DNA of 48,937 nucleotides from Campylobacteraceae bacterium (lineage in GTDB: Bacteria > Campylobacterota > Campylobacteria > Campylobacterales > Sulfurovaceae), in assembly GCA_027068975.1 (NCBI GenBank), contig JALXFN010000107.1, positions 1 through 48,937 on the forward strand, written 5' to 3'. The position numbers and the translations under genes are program-made. Of the stretch, positions 24,880 to 34,418 are shown in pieces (the stretch's first letter is position 1; each line of letters opens with the position of its first letter). The notes under the pieces are model-generated. The model saw nothing but the letters and a program-made list of their open reading frames with translations. It searched no databases and had not been told where the DNA came from.

Positions 24880-25664
24880 AATTTAGTTTAGTTTTTGTAT
24901 TGTTTTTAGGTTTTACTGGGTGTGATACTGTAGATAGTTCAGATATAAATGAGAGTTCATCTCCTGATAGCAATAGTAGTATAAAAAGTCCAGATATTAA
25001 TAGCACTGATACGGTAGAAGTAAACAAAACCATAAATCTTGACAATTTCATCAATGATACCAACTGTGACCAAGTTTTAGAAAAAGAGTTTTCTACTGGT
25101 AATTTGCTCTCTATCTGTTATGATTATGGGTATAAATCTGCAAAATATGTGGCATATACCCTTGATGGAGAGTTGATTAATAAGGTTAATATAGAGGAGA
25201 GACCGAATTTTTATAGAGAAAGAGAGATTCCTCGTGAGTATCAGATTTTATATAGTGACTATACTGGAAGTGGGTATGACAGAGGGCATTTGGCTCCTGA
25301 TGCTGACTTTGATTATAATGAAGAGGATTTAAGGCTTATCTATTCTTTGGCAAATATTATTCCACAAGACCCCAATGTAAACCGATACTTTTGGACAAAA
25401 GCAGAGTATCAAGAGCGTTTGGTTGCTGCAACTTTAGGAGAGTTAAGTGTTATTAATGGGGTAGTTTTTGATGAAAAACCTGACTATATAGGAGAAAATA
25501 GAATAGCTGTATCTAAAGCTTTTTGGAAAATACTATATAACGATGAGGAAAAGTTTAGACAATGTTACTATTACGACAACTTTGTCTTATTTGATGCTGA
25601 CAAAGATACATTGGATAAACATTTAGTTAACTGTAATAGCTTGATTATAGGGGATGATGAGTAG
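24867..25664 (+). CDS. DNA/RNA non-specific endonuclease, lipoprotein (NUC1/Serratia type)
   Basis: A secreted, lipid-anchored nuclease of 265 aa. The signal ends in lipobox GFTGC (Cys ~19), followed by a Ser/Asp-rich linker to about residue 55. The beta-beta-alpha metal motif is YDRGHLAPDAD, with the Mg-binding Asn in SLANIIPQDPNVNRYFW. It is therefore probably displayed in the envelope, where it could degrade environmental nucleic acids for nutrients or limit DNA uptake. A tex-like regulator gene follows 21 bp later. Confidence 0.87.
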   Translation: MESLKFSLVFVLFLGFTGCDTVDSSDINESSSPDSNSSIKSPDINSTDTVEVNKTINLDNFINDTNCDQVLEKEFSTGNLLSICYDYGYKSAKYVAYTLDGELINKVNIEERPNFYREREIPREYQILYSDYTGSGYDRGHLAPDADFDYNEEDLRLIYSLANIIPQDPNVNRYFWTKAEYQERLVAATLGELSVINGVVFDEKPDYIGENRIAVSKAFWKILYNDEEKFRQCYYYDNFVLFDADKDTLDKHLVNCNSLIIGDDE

Positions 25665-25674
25665 GATAATTGGG

Positions 25675-25680
25675 TATAAT
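25675..25680 (+). promoter_or_regulatory. -10 box abutting tex (leaderless transcript expected)
   Basis: TATAAT ends five bases before the tex ATG at 25686; no SD is present. Confidence 0.55.
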
Positions 25681-25685
25681 TTCCC

Positions 25686-27785
25686 ATGCAAAATTTAATA
25701 AACTTACTAACCCAAAAAACTTCACTTAACAAAAATCAAATCAGTAATATACTAAAACTTTTAGATGAAGGGGCAACCATCCCCTTTATTGCCCGTTATC
25801 GTAAAGAGATGACAGGTGGTGCCTCTGATGATGTGCTTCGTGACTTTCATGAAGCGTATATGTTGGTAAAACGACTGCTTGATAGAAAAGAGGAGATAGT
25901 CAATCTTTTAACTGAACGTGAGCAGATAACCGTGGAGCTAAAAAATGCCATAGAGAATGCCAAAACCATGACAGAGCTTGAAGATATCTATAGACCCTAT
26001 AAAGAGAAGAAAAATACCCGTGCCTCTGTAGCCATAAAAAATGGTCTTGAACCATTAGCCAACATATTGCAGTCAGCAAAGCTTAACAAAAAAGAGTTTG
26101 AAGCAAAAGCAAAAACCTTTGTAAGAGGTTCTGTAAAGAGTTTAGATGATGCTATAAAAGGTGCTAAAGACATTATAGCCGAACGTTTTTCAGATTCTGC
26201 AAAAGAGCGTAATATCGTAAGAGATATGACCCTAAAACACGGAACATTAGAGGTTAAAGCAGGTAAATCTTTTGATGAAAAAGGGGTTTATAAAAACTAT
26301 AAAAACCATAGTGAAAAAGTAGCCTATGTTCCCTCTCACCGTTACCTTGCCATAAAGCGTGGGGAAAAAGAGAAGGAACTTTCAGTAAAAATCACCATAG
26401 ACTCTGACCGATATTTAGAGACTCTTAAACGTTATAAACTCCGTGACCATATGGGAAGTTCTAAAGAAATCTTGTTTGAAGCCTATAAAGATGGTTTTAA
26501 ACGTCTGCTTTTTCCGTCGATAGAGCGTGAAGTCTTTGCTGTTTTAAAAGAGCGTTCCGATTTGGCTGCCATAGGGGTTTTTGGTAAAAATTTAGGTCAA
26601 CTGCTTATGACTCCACCTGTAACGGGAAAGGTACTTTTAGGTGCTGACCCTGCCTACAAGACAGGTTGTAAACTGGCTGTTATAGATAAAAATGGTAAAT
26701 ATTTAGATGATGAGCTTATATTTCCAGCACCTCCTAAAAGTGACTATGAGGGTTCACGTAAAAAAGTACTAGAGTTGGTTAAAAAGTACAACATAAAAGG
26801 GGTAGCCATAGGAAATGGAACAGCCTCAAAAGAGACCCAAGAGTTTTTTGCAAAGATAAACAAAGAGTTAAATGGAGAGCTAAAATACACCGTAGTTTCA
26901 GAAGCAGGGGCATCGGTCTACTCAGCCTCTAAAGTAGGAGCCGAGGAGTACCCAGACTTAGATGTAACGGTTCGTGGAGCCATCTCTATAGTAGGGCGTG
27001 TGCGTGACCCTATGGCAACGTTAGTAAAAATAGACCCAAAATCGTTAGGAATAGGGCAGTACCAACACGATGTTGACCAAAAAATCTTAGAGCGAAAACT
27101 TCATGAAGGTGTAGAAGATTTGGTAAACCGTGTGGGGGTAGATGTTAACTCTGCTTCGGCTTCACTGCTTTCGTTTGTGGCAGGGGTTGGTCCAAAATTG
27201 GCAAAAAGTATTGTAGAGTATAGAGAGACCCATGGTGCATTTAAAGCTAAAAAAGAGCTTCTAAAAGTAAAAGGTTTAGGAGCAAAAGCCTATGAACAAC
27301 TGGCAGGGTTTATTAGAATTCGTGATGGAGAGAGTATTTTTGACAACACAGGAATTCACCCCGAGAGTTATGCTGTAGCCAAAGAGCTTGAAAAACTCTC
27401 TGATATTTCAGATACCAAAGCCCTGGCTGAAAAGCTTGGGGTAGGTGAGGTAACATTAAAGGACATCATAAAAGAGTTAGCAAAACCAGGCTTTGACCCA
27501 CGTGAAGAGCTAGAAGCCATTCCTTTTAAAGATGACTTGACAGACATAGCAATGCTTCGTGAAGGCTCAATTGTCTCAGGTGTGGTACGAAATATTGCAG
27601 ACTTTGGAGCTTTTGTAGATATAGGGCTAAAAAATGATGGCATGATTCACATCTCACAAATGAGCCAAAAGAGAATCAGCCACCCCTTAGAGGTTTTATC
27701 TGTCAATCAGTACCTGTCTAAAGTTGAAGTGATTAGTATAGATGTTGAAAAAGGGAAGGTTGGGTTGAGTCTAAAAAATCTTTAA
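25686..27785 (+). CDS. tex: Tex-family RNA-binding transcription accessory protein
   Basis: A 699-aa cytosolic nucleic-acid-binding protein. The Tex N-terminus is clear (GATIPFIARYRKEMTGG), followed by the YqgF-like RNase-H fold (LLGADPAYKTGCKLAVID), helix-hairpin-helix repeats (SFVAGVGPKLAKSIVEYR, LKVKGLGAKAYEQLAGFIRI) and a C-terminal S1 domain (GSIVSGVVRNIADFGAFVDI). The first domain set matches E. coli Tex/YhgF; the total is shorter than its ~770 aa. The last 4 bp overlap the convergent lipoprotein gene. Confidence 0.92.
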   Translation: MQNLINLLTQKTSLNKNQISNILKLLDEGATIPFIARYRKEMTGGASDDVLRDFHEAYMLVKRLLDRKEEIVNLLTEREQITVELKNAIENAKTMTELEDIYRPYKEKKNTRASVAIKNGLEPLANILQSAKLNKKEFEAKAKTFVRGSVKSLDDAIKGAKDIIAERFSDSAKERNIVRDMTLKHGTLEVKAGKSFDEKGVYKNYKNHSEKVAYVPSHRYLAIKRGEKEKELSVKITIDSDRYLETLKRYKLRDHMGSSKEILFEAYKDGFKRLLFPSIEREVFAVLKERSDLAAIGVFGKNLGQLLMTPPVTGKVLLGADPAYKTGCKLAVIDKNGKYLDDELIFPAPPKSDYEGSRKKVLELVKKYNIKGVAIGNGTASKETQEFFAKINKELNGELKYTVVSEAGASVYSASKVGAEEYPDLDVTVRGAISIVGRVRDPMATLVKIDPKSLGIGQYQHDVDQKILERKLHEGVEDLVNRVGVDVNSASASLLSFVAGVGPKLAKSIVEYRETHGAFKAKKELLKVKGLGAKAYEQLAGFIRIRDGESIFDNTGIHPESYAVAKELEKLSDISDTKALAEKLGVGEVTLKDIIKELAKPGFDPREELEAIPFKDDLTDIAMLREGSIVSGVVRNIADFGAFVDIGLKNDGMIHISQMSQKRISHPLEVLSVNQYLSKVEVISIDVEKGKVGLSLKNL

Positions 27786-28381
27786 AACTTAACAGTTGAT
27801 GAATAGTTTTCTAGTTTTATGGCTTGGTGGTCAAAATTAACCAAGCCATCTACTTTGAATGAGATTTTATTTAAAGAGTTGTCATCATTATATGAGACAC
27901 TACTCTTTACAATAAGCTCTTTTTGAAGCACTATATCATTAAAGTTATAGGCTTCTTTAACCACTAATTTTAAAGTTTGTGGGTATTGACCTTCATTGTC
28001 TGTAAGCCCATAAGTAAGTTTAATCTCTCCATTTTGAGTATGCTTTTCTGTTTTACATGCTTCATATTTGATATCTAAAGTAGAACCATTTACCCATTGC
28101 TTCAAGCCTGAAATATCACAATATCGTAGCTCACTTTCAGAATTTGCTGCCTCTTTTTGAGATATTTCATTAAGTTGCACTTTTAATATCTTGGCAATAG
28201 CGTTAGATACTTCATTTAAAGCTTGAGTTGATGGTGCCATCTCAGCTTGTTTATCATCAACAGTAATAGAAGCAGCCGAACCAATAACAGGAGGATGCTT
28301 CTCTTTTTCTGGCTCTTCACAACCTTGAAACAGTAGCGATGAAAAAATAAGAGCAGTTAGTAGCGTTTTACAATTTTTCAA
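27782..28381 (-). CDS. Lipoprotein of unknown function
   Basis: The 199-aa protein starts at TTG with GGAG five bases upstream. The signal ends in lipobox LLFQGC (Cys ~21), and a Glu/Lys-rich linker follows. The mature part has beta-strand character (GEIKLTYGLTDNEGQYPQTL, KLVVKEAYNF). I do not recognise a family. It is transcribed toward tex and overlaps it by 4 bp. Confidence 0.7.
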   Translation of the reverse strand: MKNCKTLLTALIFSSLLFQGCEEPEKEKHPPVIGSAASITVDDKQAEMAPSTQALNEVSNAIAKILKVQLNEISQKEAANSESELRYCDISGLKQWVNGSTLDIKYEACKTEKHTQNGEIKLTYGLTDNEGQYPQTLKLVVKEAYNFNDIVLQKELIVKSSVSYNDDNSLNKISFKVDGLVNFDHQAIKLENYSSTVKF

Positions 28382-28443
28382 ATAGACTCCTTTATATTAG
28401 TAGTCTATTATACTTAAAAAATTATTAAAATTTATATATAATA

Positions 28444-29520
28444 TTATTTTTTATAAATTTTTTTAAGATGTTCCATTTTTTTACCTATATTAAGCAAAGT
28501 CATATCGGCTAGAACCAAAGCCATCATGGCTTCACAAACAACGGAACCTCTTATGGCCACACAAGGGTCATGGCGACCTTTTAGTTCAAATTTCATTGCC
28601 TCATTTTTAGTATTGACGGTATTTTGCTCTTTAAATATAGAAGGGGTAGGTTTAAAGTGTGTTTTAACTATGAGGTCATCACCGTTGGAGATACCACCTA
28701 AAATACCACCAGCATGGTTTGTTTTAAATCCTTTTGGTGTTATTTCATCATTGTTCTGACTACCTTTTAGATGTGTACTGGCTACACCATCACCTATCTC
28801 TACAGCTTTGGCTGCATTTATTCCCATCATCGCTTCTGCTAAAATGGCATCGAGTTTGTAGTAGAGGGGTTCACCAAGACCAATAGGCACACCAGTAGCA
28901 ACAGTTAGTACTACACCACCCACAGAGTCATGGTTGTTTTTTGCAGCGAAAATAGCCTCTTCTTGTTGGGCTTCTACTTTTGCATCAAGGGCATAGAGTT
29001 TTGATGTTTTTGCATGAGTAAAATCAAAAGATTCACCTTTAATTCCATCGACTTCACAAAGACCAGACTCTATCTTTATACCAATGGTTTTAAGCATCAG
29101 TTTTGCAATAGCTCCTGCTGCCACTCGTGCTGCTGTCTCTCTTGCAGAGCTTCGTCCACCACCACGGTAGTCACGTAGTCCATACTTGTGAAAGTAGGTA
29201 AAGTCAGCATGACCTGGGCGAAACAAATCTTTTACATTCTCATAGTCACGGCTCTTTTGATTGCCATTAAAAATAATCATCATAATGGGAGTTCCTGTAC
29301 TTAGACCTTCAAAAGTACCTGAGAGTATTTCTACTTTGTCATCCTCTTTTCTTGCCGTTTCTAGTTTAGATTTCCCTGGTTTTCTTCTGTCTAATTCTGA
29401 CTGTATAAAAGCTTCATCTATGGCTAAACCTGCTGGAACACCATCGACGATGCATCCCAAGGCTTTTCCGTGTGACTCACCAAAGGTGGTCATGGTAAAC
29501 GCTTTTCCAAATGTGTTCAT
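28444..29520 (-). CDS. aroC: Chorismate synthase
   Basis: This is the last shikimate-pathway enzyme, which uses reduced FMN to make chorismate. It is 358 aa. [28 protein letters not shown]-like DRRKPGKSKLETAR and RGGGRSSARETAARVAAGA are characteristic. FKTNHAGGILGGISNGD and GRHDPCVAIR are also present. Its start codon overlaps the rnc stop by one base. Confidence 0.95.
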   Translation of the reverse strand: MNTFGKAFTMTTFGESHGKALGCIVDGVPAGLAIDEAFIQSELDRRKPGKSKLETARKEDDKVEILSGTFEGLSTGTPIMMIIFNGNQKSRDYENVKDLFRPGHADFTYFHKYGLRDYRGGGRSSARETAARVAAGAIAKLMLKTIGIKIESGLCEVDGIKGESFDFTHAKTSKLYALDAKVEAQQEEAIFAAKNNHDSVGGVVLTVATGVPIGLGEPLYYKLDAILAEAMMGINAAKAVEIGDGVASTHLKGSQNNDEITPKGFKTNHAGGILGGISNGDDLIVKTHFKPTPSIFKEQNTVNTKNEAMKFELKGRHDPCVAIRGSVVCEAMMALVLADMTLLNIGKKMEHLKKIYKK

Positions 29521-30197
29521 TAAATTTCACCTTTTAATGTTTTTAGAGCTATTTCAGCTGCTTTTTGTTGTGCCTCTTTTTTGCTTTTACCTATAGCAGA
29601 AGAGATAGTTTTGTTTTGTAATATAACAGCTATCTCAAACTCTTTTCTATGGTCTGGACCAAAAGTTTTTATGAGTTTATAGGTTGGTGTCTCTCCAAAG
29701 TCTGCTTGGGTTAGCTCTTGGAGGGTTGTCTTAAAATCTTTTGAGAGAGAACTTAGGTTTATGGTTGGGTAGTTTGACTCTATTAAGTCTATAGATATTT
29801 TGGCTACAGTCTCTAAGCCAGACTCTAGGTAGATAGCACCAATAACGGCTTCAAATGCATTAGATAGCAGTGAGGGTTTGGTTCTTCCTTCATTGTTCTC
29901 TTCAGCTGAAGATATAAGTAAAAAATCTCCTAAATTAATGCTAAGAGCCAGTTTGGTAAAACCTTTTTCATTTACAAGTGAAGCCCTGATTTTAGAGAGA
30001 ACGCCTTCATCTTCTTTGGGAAATCTTTTAAAGAGGTATTCTCCTACGATTAAGTCAAGGACAGCATCACCTAAGAACTCTAATCGCTCATTGTTATAAG
30101 GTTTTTTATAACTTTTATGCGTGAGTGCTTCGGTGATGAGGTCACTTTGTTTGAATTTATAGTTTAAAGCTTGTTCGAGTGCTTTAAGGTGTTTCAT
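29520..30197 (-). CDS. rnc: Ribonuclease III
   Basis: A double-strand-specific RNase that processes rRNA and other structured RNAs. It is 225 aa. The catalytic signature [21 protein letters not shown] (given here as [13 protein letters not shown]) lies in the N-terminal domain, with a second acidic site in [18 protein letters not shown]-terminal dsRBD ([35 protein letters not shown]) completes it. AAAGGAAAAA precedes the ATG. It overlaps aroC by one base. Confidence 0.95.
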   Translation of the reverse strand: MKHLKALEQALNYKFKQSDLITEALTHKSYKKPYNNERLEFLGDAVLDLIVGEYLFKRFPKEDEGVLSKIRASLVNEKGFTKLALSINLGDFLLISSAEENNEGRTKPSLLSNAFEAVIGAIYLESGLETVAKISIDLIESNYPTINLSSLSKDFKTTLQELTQADFGETPTYKLIKTFGPDHRKEFEIAVILQNKTISSAIGKSKKEAQQKAAEIALKTLKGEI

Positions 30198-30226
30198 CTG
30201 TTTTTCCTTTTTTTTATTTGATGCTA

Positions 30227-31276
30227 TTAGAGTAGAGAGTAACCTGTATGTGACTGTTTTTTTGCAACGGTCTCTTTAACTTGTATAGCATCTATGGCAT
30301 AACATTTTGGACAGCGTGTAAAGCTTATGGGGAAGTGTTGTTTACATTTTCCACATCCATAGCTGAACATTAAGTCTACCTCTAAGTTTCCACCTTTTTG
30401 AGCAGAAATAATGGTGTTAATCGCAAAAATATCACTTTTTGGAGTAACCTCTTTAGGCTCTATGAATCCTTTTGCGAGGTAGATGGCAGACAATGTTTCA
30501 TCTGTAGAAATTATATCTAAGTTGAGATTTGAAGAGGGTAAGAACCATAGAATATCAAGTATGGAGACTATTTTGTCACTTTTTATGTTGTGCCAAGCAA
30601 CATCTAAATTCAGTTCAAAAAGTGCTTTCATAATTCGTCTGTATGCATAATGTTCATTTTTTAGTAGTTCAGTTAATTTTTCAACTTTTTCCTGTGTGGA
30701 GAGTTTTTTGTTAACTAAAAATTTATTTAATATAAGATGTGCTTCTAGGGCTTTGGTGTCTTCACCTAAAATTTTTAGGGGTTGTATGGTCTCAATGGCT
30801 TTTTCATGCTCTTGCAGAAGTTCATAGACTACCCCTAAATGGTAGAGTGCCTCTTTACTTCTAGCATGTTTACTAAGAATTTGTAAAAAAATAGACTCGG
30901 CACGTTTTAAAAAACCTGCTTTGAGGTAAGTTTGACCAAGCTGTTCAAGTATCATCTCTTTTTCAATAAACCTTGGGATATTCTCTATAAGATAGAGGTT
31001 TAAATTTATAGCTTTTTGGTATTCTCCTTGATTCTTAAAGGCATGAGCTAAGATGGTAAGAGGTTTAATGAGTGCTTTGTCAAAGGGCATCTCTTCTACA
31101 TCAAGTTGACACTCTTTTGTGTTAAAACGGTTTAGAAATTGATTGAGACTTTTACGTTTTCGCTCCTCTTTGATGTTCCCTAAAACAAAAGAGGCAATAG
31201 CAACAATGAGAATAAGCACCACAATAATTAAAATACTAAAAAGTGGGTCATCGTAAGCAGGTAAAATATTATCCAA
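30227..31276 (-). CDS. LapB-like TPR protein with C-terminal zinc ribbon
   Basis: The 349-aa protein has an N-terminal membrane helix ([21 protein letters not shown]), TPR repeats (~65-240; for example [20 protein letters not shown] and [19 protein letters not shown]), and a C-terminal rubredoxin-type ribbon CGKCKQHF...CPKC. This is the layout of LapB/YciM, which controls LPS assembly and LpxC turnover in E. coli. The start is TTG at 31276. It diverges from dnaG across 49 bp and ends 29 bp before rnc. Confidence 0.8.
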   Translation of the reverse strand: MDNILPAYDDPLFSILIIVVLILIVAIASFVLGNIKEERKRKSLNQFLNRFNTKECQLDVEEMPFDKALIKPLTILAHAFKNQGEYQKAINLNLYLIENIPRFIEKEMILEQLGQTYLKAGFLKRAESIFLQILSKHARSKEALYHLGVVYELLQEHEKAIETIQPLKILGEDTKALEAHLILNKFLVNKKLSTQEKVEKLTELLKNEHYAYRRIMKALFELNLDVAWHNIKSDKIVSILDILWFLPSSNLNLDIISTDETLSAIYLAKGFIEPKEVTPKSDIFAINTIISAQKGGNLEVDLMFSYGCGKCKQHFPISFTRCPKCYAIDAIQVKETVAKKQSHTGYSLL

Positions 31277-31313
31277 AAGTTCTCTTTTTTTCTTAATATT
31301 CTATCACATTAGA

Positions 31314-31319
31314 TATAAT
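31314..31319 (+). promoter_or_regulatory. -10 box abutting dnaG (leaderless transcript expected)
   Basis: TATAAT ends six bases before the dnaG ATG at 31326; no SD is visible in the 49-bp divergent gap with the LapB-like gene. Confidence 0.55.
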
Positions 31320-31325
31320 ACCAAT

Positions 31326-34118
31326 ATGATAGATGACGCATCGGTTGAACAACTAAAAAACAGCATGGACATTGTTGAGATTATCTCGAACTATATTGAG
31401 GTTAAAAAAGCAGGAGCTAATTTTAAGGCAAACTGTCCTTTTCATGGTGAGAAGACTCCGAGTTTTGTTATAAGTCCTGCGAAGCAGATTTATCACTGTT
31501 TTGGGTGTTTGGCTCCAAATGAAGAAATTAGAACAGATAAAGGTTTGAAAGAGATTCAAAGTGTAGAAGTTGGAGATGTTGTTTTTGCTTCTAATGGAGA
31601 GCCAACAAAAGTAATAGAGACTTTAAAGCATAAACCTCAGTATGGAATGCTTCAATTTCAAACTGATTTGATTGGTGATTGGTCAATCTTTACTAAAAAC
31701 CATGATATGTTGGTTGTCACTAAAGAAGAGGCATTTGAAAAATTACCTTATATTCGTGTAGAGAAAAATAGACCTCAAAAATTTTATGGTGTTATTAAAA
31801 AACGAAAACATATTAAAGCGATTGATATTAAAAGTAAAGTCGCTTTTGCTGAAGATATAAAAAAGGGAGATTACTTTTTATATCCTGTTGATAGAACTAT
31901 TATTGAAGAAGAGATGATTGACGTAGAATCTTTTTGGGAAAAGAAAAATTTTGGACCAAATGTCTCTAAATTGGACTCTATAAAAATTACTCCTAATTTG
32001 ATGTGGTTGTTTGGTATGTATATTGCAGAGGGGAGTACCTATAGAGGTGGAATTAAATTCTCACTTCATTCAAAAGAAGAAAATTATGCAAAACGCATCG
32101 TTCAAGTTTTAAAAGAGTCTTTTTCCAAAGATGCTTCTCTTTTTTACCCTAAAAATCGTAAAAACTCTTTAGAAGTTACGTGTTCTAGCACAAATTTGGA
32201 ATATATTTTTAAAGAACTTTTTTCTAAAGGTGCTGAACATAAAAAGTATCCTTACAATTTTAATTATTTAAAAAAAGAACTTCGAGAGTCTTTGTTGGCT
32301 GGTCTTATGGATGGTGATGGTTGCCATAGTAGAGGAACGTATACAACCATTAGTCGAGAGTTAAGTTATGCTATGGTGGATTTGGCGATTAGTTTAGAGA
32401 TGATACCTGCACTCTATAGGGAAGAGGCTTATGTAGATAAGGATGGGGTAAATCATAAAAAATCTTATACCATTCTTTTTAGAAAACGAGAATCTTTAAA
32501 AAGCTTTTTTGAAGAAGTTCATGGAACAAAGTATCTTTTTATGAGAGTAAAAGAGGTAAAGGAAGCTCCTAAAGAAGAGTTTGTTTATGATATTACTGTT
32601 GATGATGCAACGCATACCTTTTTAACTAAAAGTTTTATAGTAGGTAACTGTGGAGTTGGTGGTGATGCCATTAAATTTGTGATGGAGTATGAGAAATTAA
32701 ACTACCCAGAGTCACTAGAAAAAATAGCCTCTATGATGAACTTCTCTTTGGCTTATACACAAGGTACATCGGACAACAATGAGGCCAGAAGAGTTTTAGA
32801 GCAGGTGCAAGAGTGGTATGTTAAAAACTTAGATTCTAACTCAGTCTCTTTGGAGTATCTACGCAATAGAGGCATAACTCAACAGTCCATAGAGACTTTT
32901 GGCATAGGGTATGTGGGTGCTTCTCATGAGCTTATGAACTTTCTTTCTGCTAGTATGTTACCCATTCCCAAGGCAGAAGAGGCAGGGGTAGTTGCCCAAC
33001 GTGAACGGGGTGGTTTTTATGCTCGTTTAACAGAGCGTATTACTTTTCCTATCTACTCTGCAAGTGGTGCTATTGTAGGTTTTGGTGGGCGAACCATTAC
33101 TAACCATCCTGCAAAGTATATAAACTCACCTCAAACTAAAATGTTTAATAAATCGCGTCTGCTTTATGGTTATGCGAAAGCAAAAGATAACATATATAAA
33201 AATAAAAAGCTTATTGTCTGTGAAGGGTACTTAGATGTTATTATGTTTCATCAGGCTGGTTTTAAAGAGGCAGTGGCTACTTTAGGAACAGCTCTAACCG
33301 AAGAGCATCTTCCTATTTTGCGAAAAGGTGAGCCTCATATTGTCTTAGCTTATGATGGTGACAAAGCTGGGGTTGCTGCTGCTTTAAAGGCTGCCTCTAT
33401 GCTTACAGAGGCTGGATTTGATGGTTCAGTTGTTCTTTTCCCTGATGGAAAAGACCCTGCTGACATGATAGCACAAGGGCAAGTGCAAGAGGTAGCTAAC
33501 TTGTTGCGTCATGGTCAAGCCTTGATTCCTTTTGTTATAGAGATGATGGCTAAGAGTTATGACCTTAATAACCCACGAGAAAAAGAGGTGGCTTTTGGTC
33601 ATGTGAAAACTTACCTAGACAATTTAACACCAATTATTCGTGATGCCTACATAGCTCATGCTTCAACAGTTTTGGGTGTAAACTCAGTACTTTTTGGTAA
33701 AAATGCAAAATTAGAAAACACTAAAGCACGTTTTGAAGAGGGCAGCCGTGATGATGTGGGGCAGTTGAGCATTATAAAAACTCTTCATGAAAATAGACAT
33801 TTTATAAACAAAGTAACCAATGTCATAGAGCCTTCTATGTTTGGAGCTTATGCAGAGTTACTAGATGCTGTGATAAAAAAAGAAGAGAACCCAAATATAA
33901 TAGGTTTGAGTTTAGATGAGACCATAAAAGTTATGAGTGAAGAGGAGTTAAAACAGTCGTTGGCTTCTTTTCTTTTTCGTCACTATGCTATGCAGTTAAA
34001 AAGTATAACTACTGATGCAAGTATGCCCTTGGAAAAAAAGAGTTTTTTGATTAAAAAAATAAAAATAGATATAATGCCACGCTTAAAACGTGGAGAGTTG
34101 GTCTCTTACAAATTTTAA
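31326..34118 (+). CDS. dnaG: DNA primase carrying an in-frame intein
   Basis: DnaG makes RNA primers at the replication fork. The translated product is 930 aa; removing intein residues 61-441 leaves 549 aa, the usual size in this group. The N-terminal zinc ribbon is ANCPFHGEKTPSF...IYHCFG-C, with ligands C37, H40, C58 and the fourth Cys provided by the first residue after the intein (CGVGGDAIKF). The catalytic core has RLTERITFPIYSASGAIVGF, VCEGYLDVIMFHQAGF (Toprim Glu) and AYDGDKAG (Toprim DxD). The C-terminal helicase-binding part follows to the stop. It is a stand-alone transcript from a leaderless start. Confidence 0.96.
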   Translation: MIDDASVEQLKNSMDIVEIISNYIEVKKAGANFKANCPFHGEKTPSFVISPAKQIYHCFGCLAPNEEIRTDKGLKEIQSVEVGDVVFASNGEPTKVIETLKHKPQYGMLQFQTDLIGDWSIFTKNHDMLVVTKEEAFEKLPYIRVEKNRPQKFYGVIKKRKHIKAIDIKSKVAFAEDIKKGDYFLYPVDRTIIEEEMIDVESFWEKKNFGPNVSKLDSIKITPNLMWLFGMYIAEGSTYRGGIKFSLHSKEENYAKRIVQVLKESFSKDASLFYPKNRKNSLEVTCSSTNLEYIFKELFSKGAEHKKYPYNFNYLKKELRESLLAGLMDGDGCHSRGTYTTISRELSYAMVDLAISLEMIPALYREEAYVDKDGVNHKKSYTILFRKRESLKSFFEEVHGTKYLFMRVKEVKEAPKEEFVYDITVDDATHTFLTKSFIVGNCGVGGDAIKFVMEYEKLNYPESLEKIASMMNFSLAYTQGTSDNNEARRVLEQVQEWYVKNLDSNSVSLEYLRNRGITQQSIETFGIGYVGASHELMNFLSASMLPIPKAEEAGVVAQRERGGFYARLTERITFPIYSASGAIVGFGGRTITNHPAKYINSPQTKMFNKSRLLYGYAKAKDNIYKNKKLIVCEGYLDVIMFHQAGFKEAVATLGTALTEEHLPILRKGEPHIVLAYDGDKAGVAAALKAASMLTEAGFDGSVVLFPDGKDPADMIAQGQVQEVANLLRHGQALIPFVIEMMAKSYDLNNPREKEVAFGHVKTYLDNLTPIIRDAYIAHASTVLGVNSVLFGKNAKLENTKARFEEGSRDDVGQLSIIKTLHENRHFINKVTNVIEPSMFGAYAELLDAVIKKEENPNIIGLSLDETIKVMSEEELKQSLASFLFRHYAMQLKSITTDASMPLEKKSFLIKKIKIDIMPRLKRGELVSYKF
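31506..32648 (+). mobile_element. Intein with LAGLIDADG homing endonuclease, inserted in dnaG
   Basis: The element encodes 381 residues in frame, removed from DnaG by protein splicing. It begins CLAPNEEIRTDKGLKEI (Cys1, block A) and has a TxxH block B (T63-H66). Two LAGLIDADG motifs are present, LFGMYIAEG at 168-176 and LLAGLMDGDG at 263-272. Block F is YDITVDDATHTFLT (His370), and the terminal Asn381 precedes the +1 Cys of the C-extein. The residue before Asn381 is Gly, where most inteins have His. With both splice residues and both endonuclease motifs intact, splicing and homing both look possible. Splicing itself is not shown by sequence. Confidence 0.93.
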
Positions 34119-34136
34119 ATTATACAAAGGAAAAAC

Positions 34137-34415
34137 ATGACAGCAACAGCAAAACATATCTTAGTACAAGATGAGGCAAAATGCCAAGAGTTAAAAGATA
34201 AAATCACTTCAGGTGAAGCAACTTTTGAAGAGGTAGCAAGAGATAACTCTTTATGTCCATCGGGTGTAAAAGGTGGAGACTTAGGAAGCTTTGGACAAGG
34301 TGCAATGGTTCCAGAGTTTGACAAAGTGGTTTTTAACGATGAGGTAGGAGTGGTTCATGGACCAGTGCAGACACAGTTTGGTTATCATTTACTTTTGATT
34401 ACAAGCCGTTCATAG
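34137..34415 (+). CDS. ppiC: Parvulin-type peptidyl-prolyl cis-trans isomerase
   Basis: A 92-aa cytosolic parvulin very like E. coli PpiC (93 aa), which speeds cis/trans proline isomerisation. The whole protein is one rotamase domain: AKHILVQDEAKCQELKDKI, CPSGVKGGDLGSFGQGAMVP, EFDKVVF, GPVQTQFGYHLLLI. AAAGGAAAAAC lies before the ATG. It follows dnaG by 18 bp. Confidence 0.93.
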   Translation: MTATAKHILVQDEAKCQELKDKITSGEATFEEVARDNSLCPSGVKGGDLGSFGQGAMVPEFDKVVFNDEVGVVHGPVQTQFGYHLLLITSRS

Positions 34416-34418
34416 GTA

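Noticed and set aside
31353-31559. Minus-strand open frame across the start of dnaG
   Set aside because: Antisense to dnaG and the intein start; no SD, no family features.
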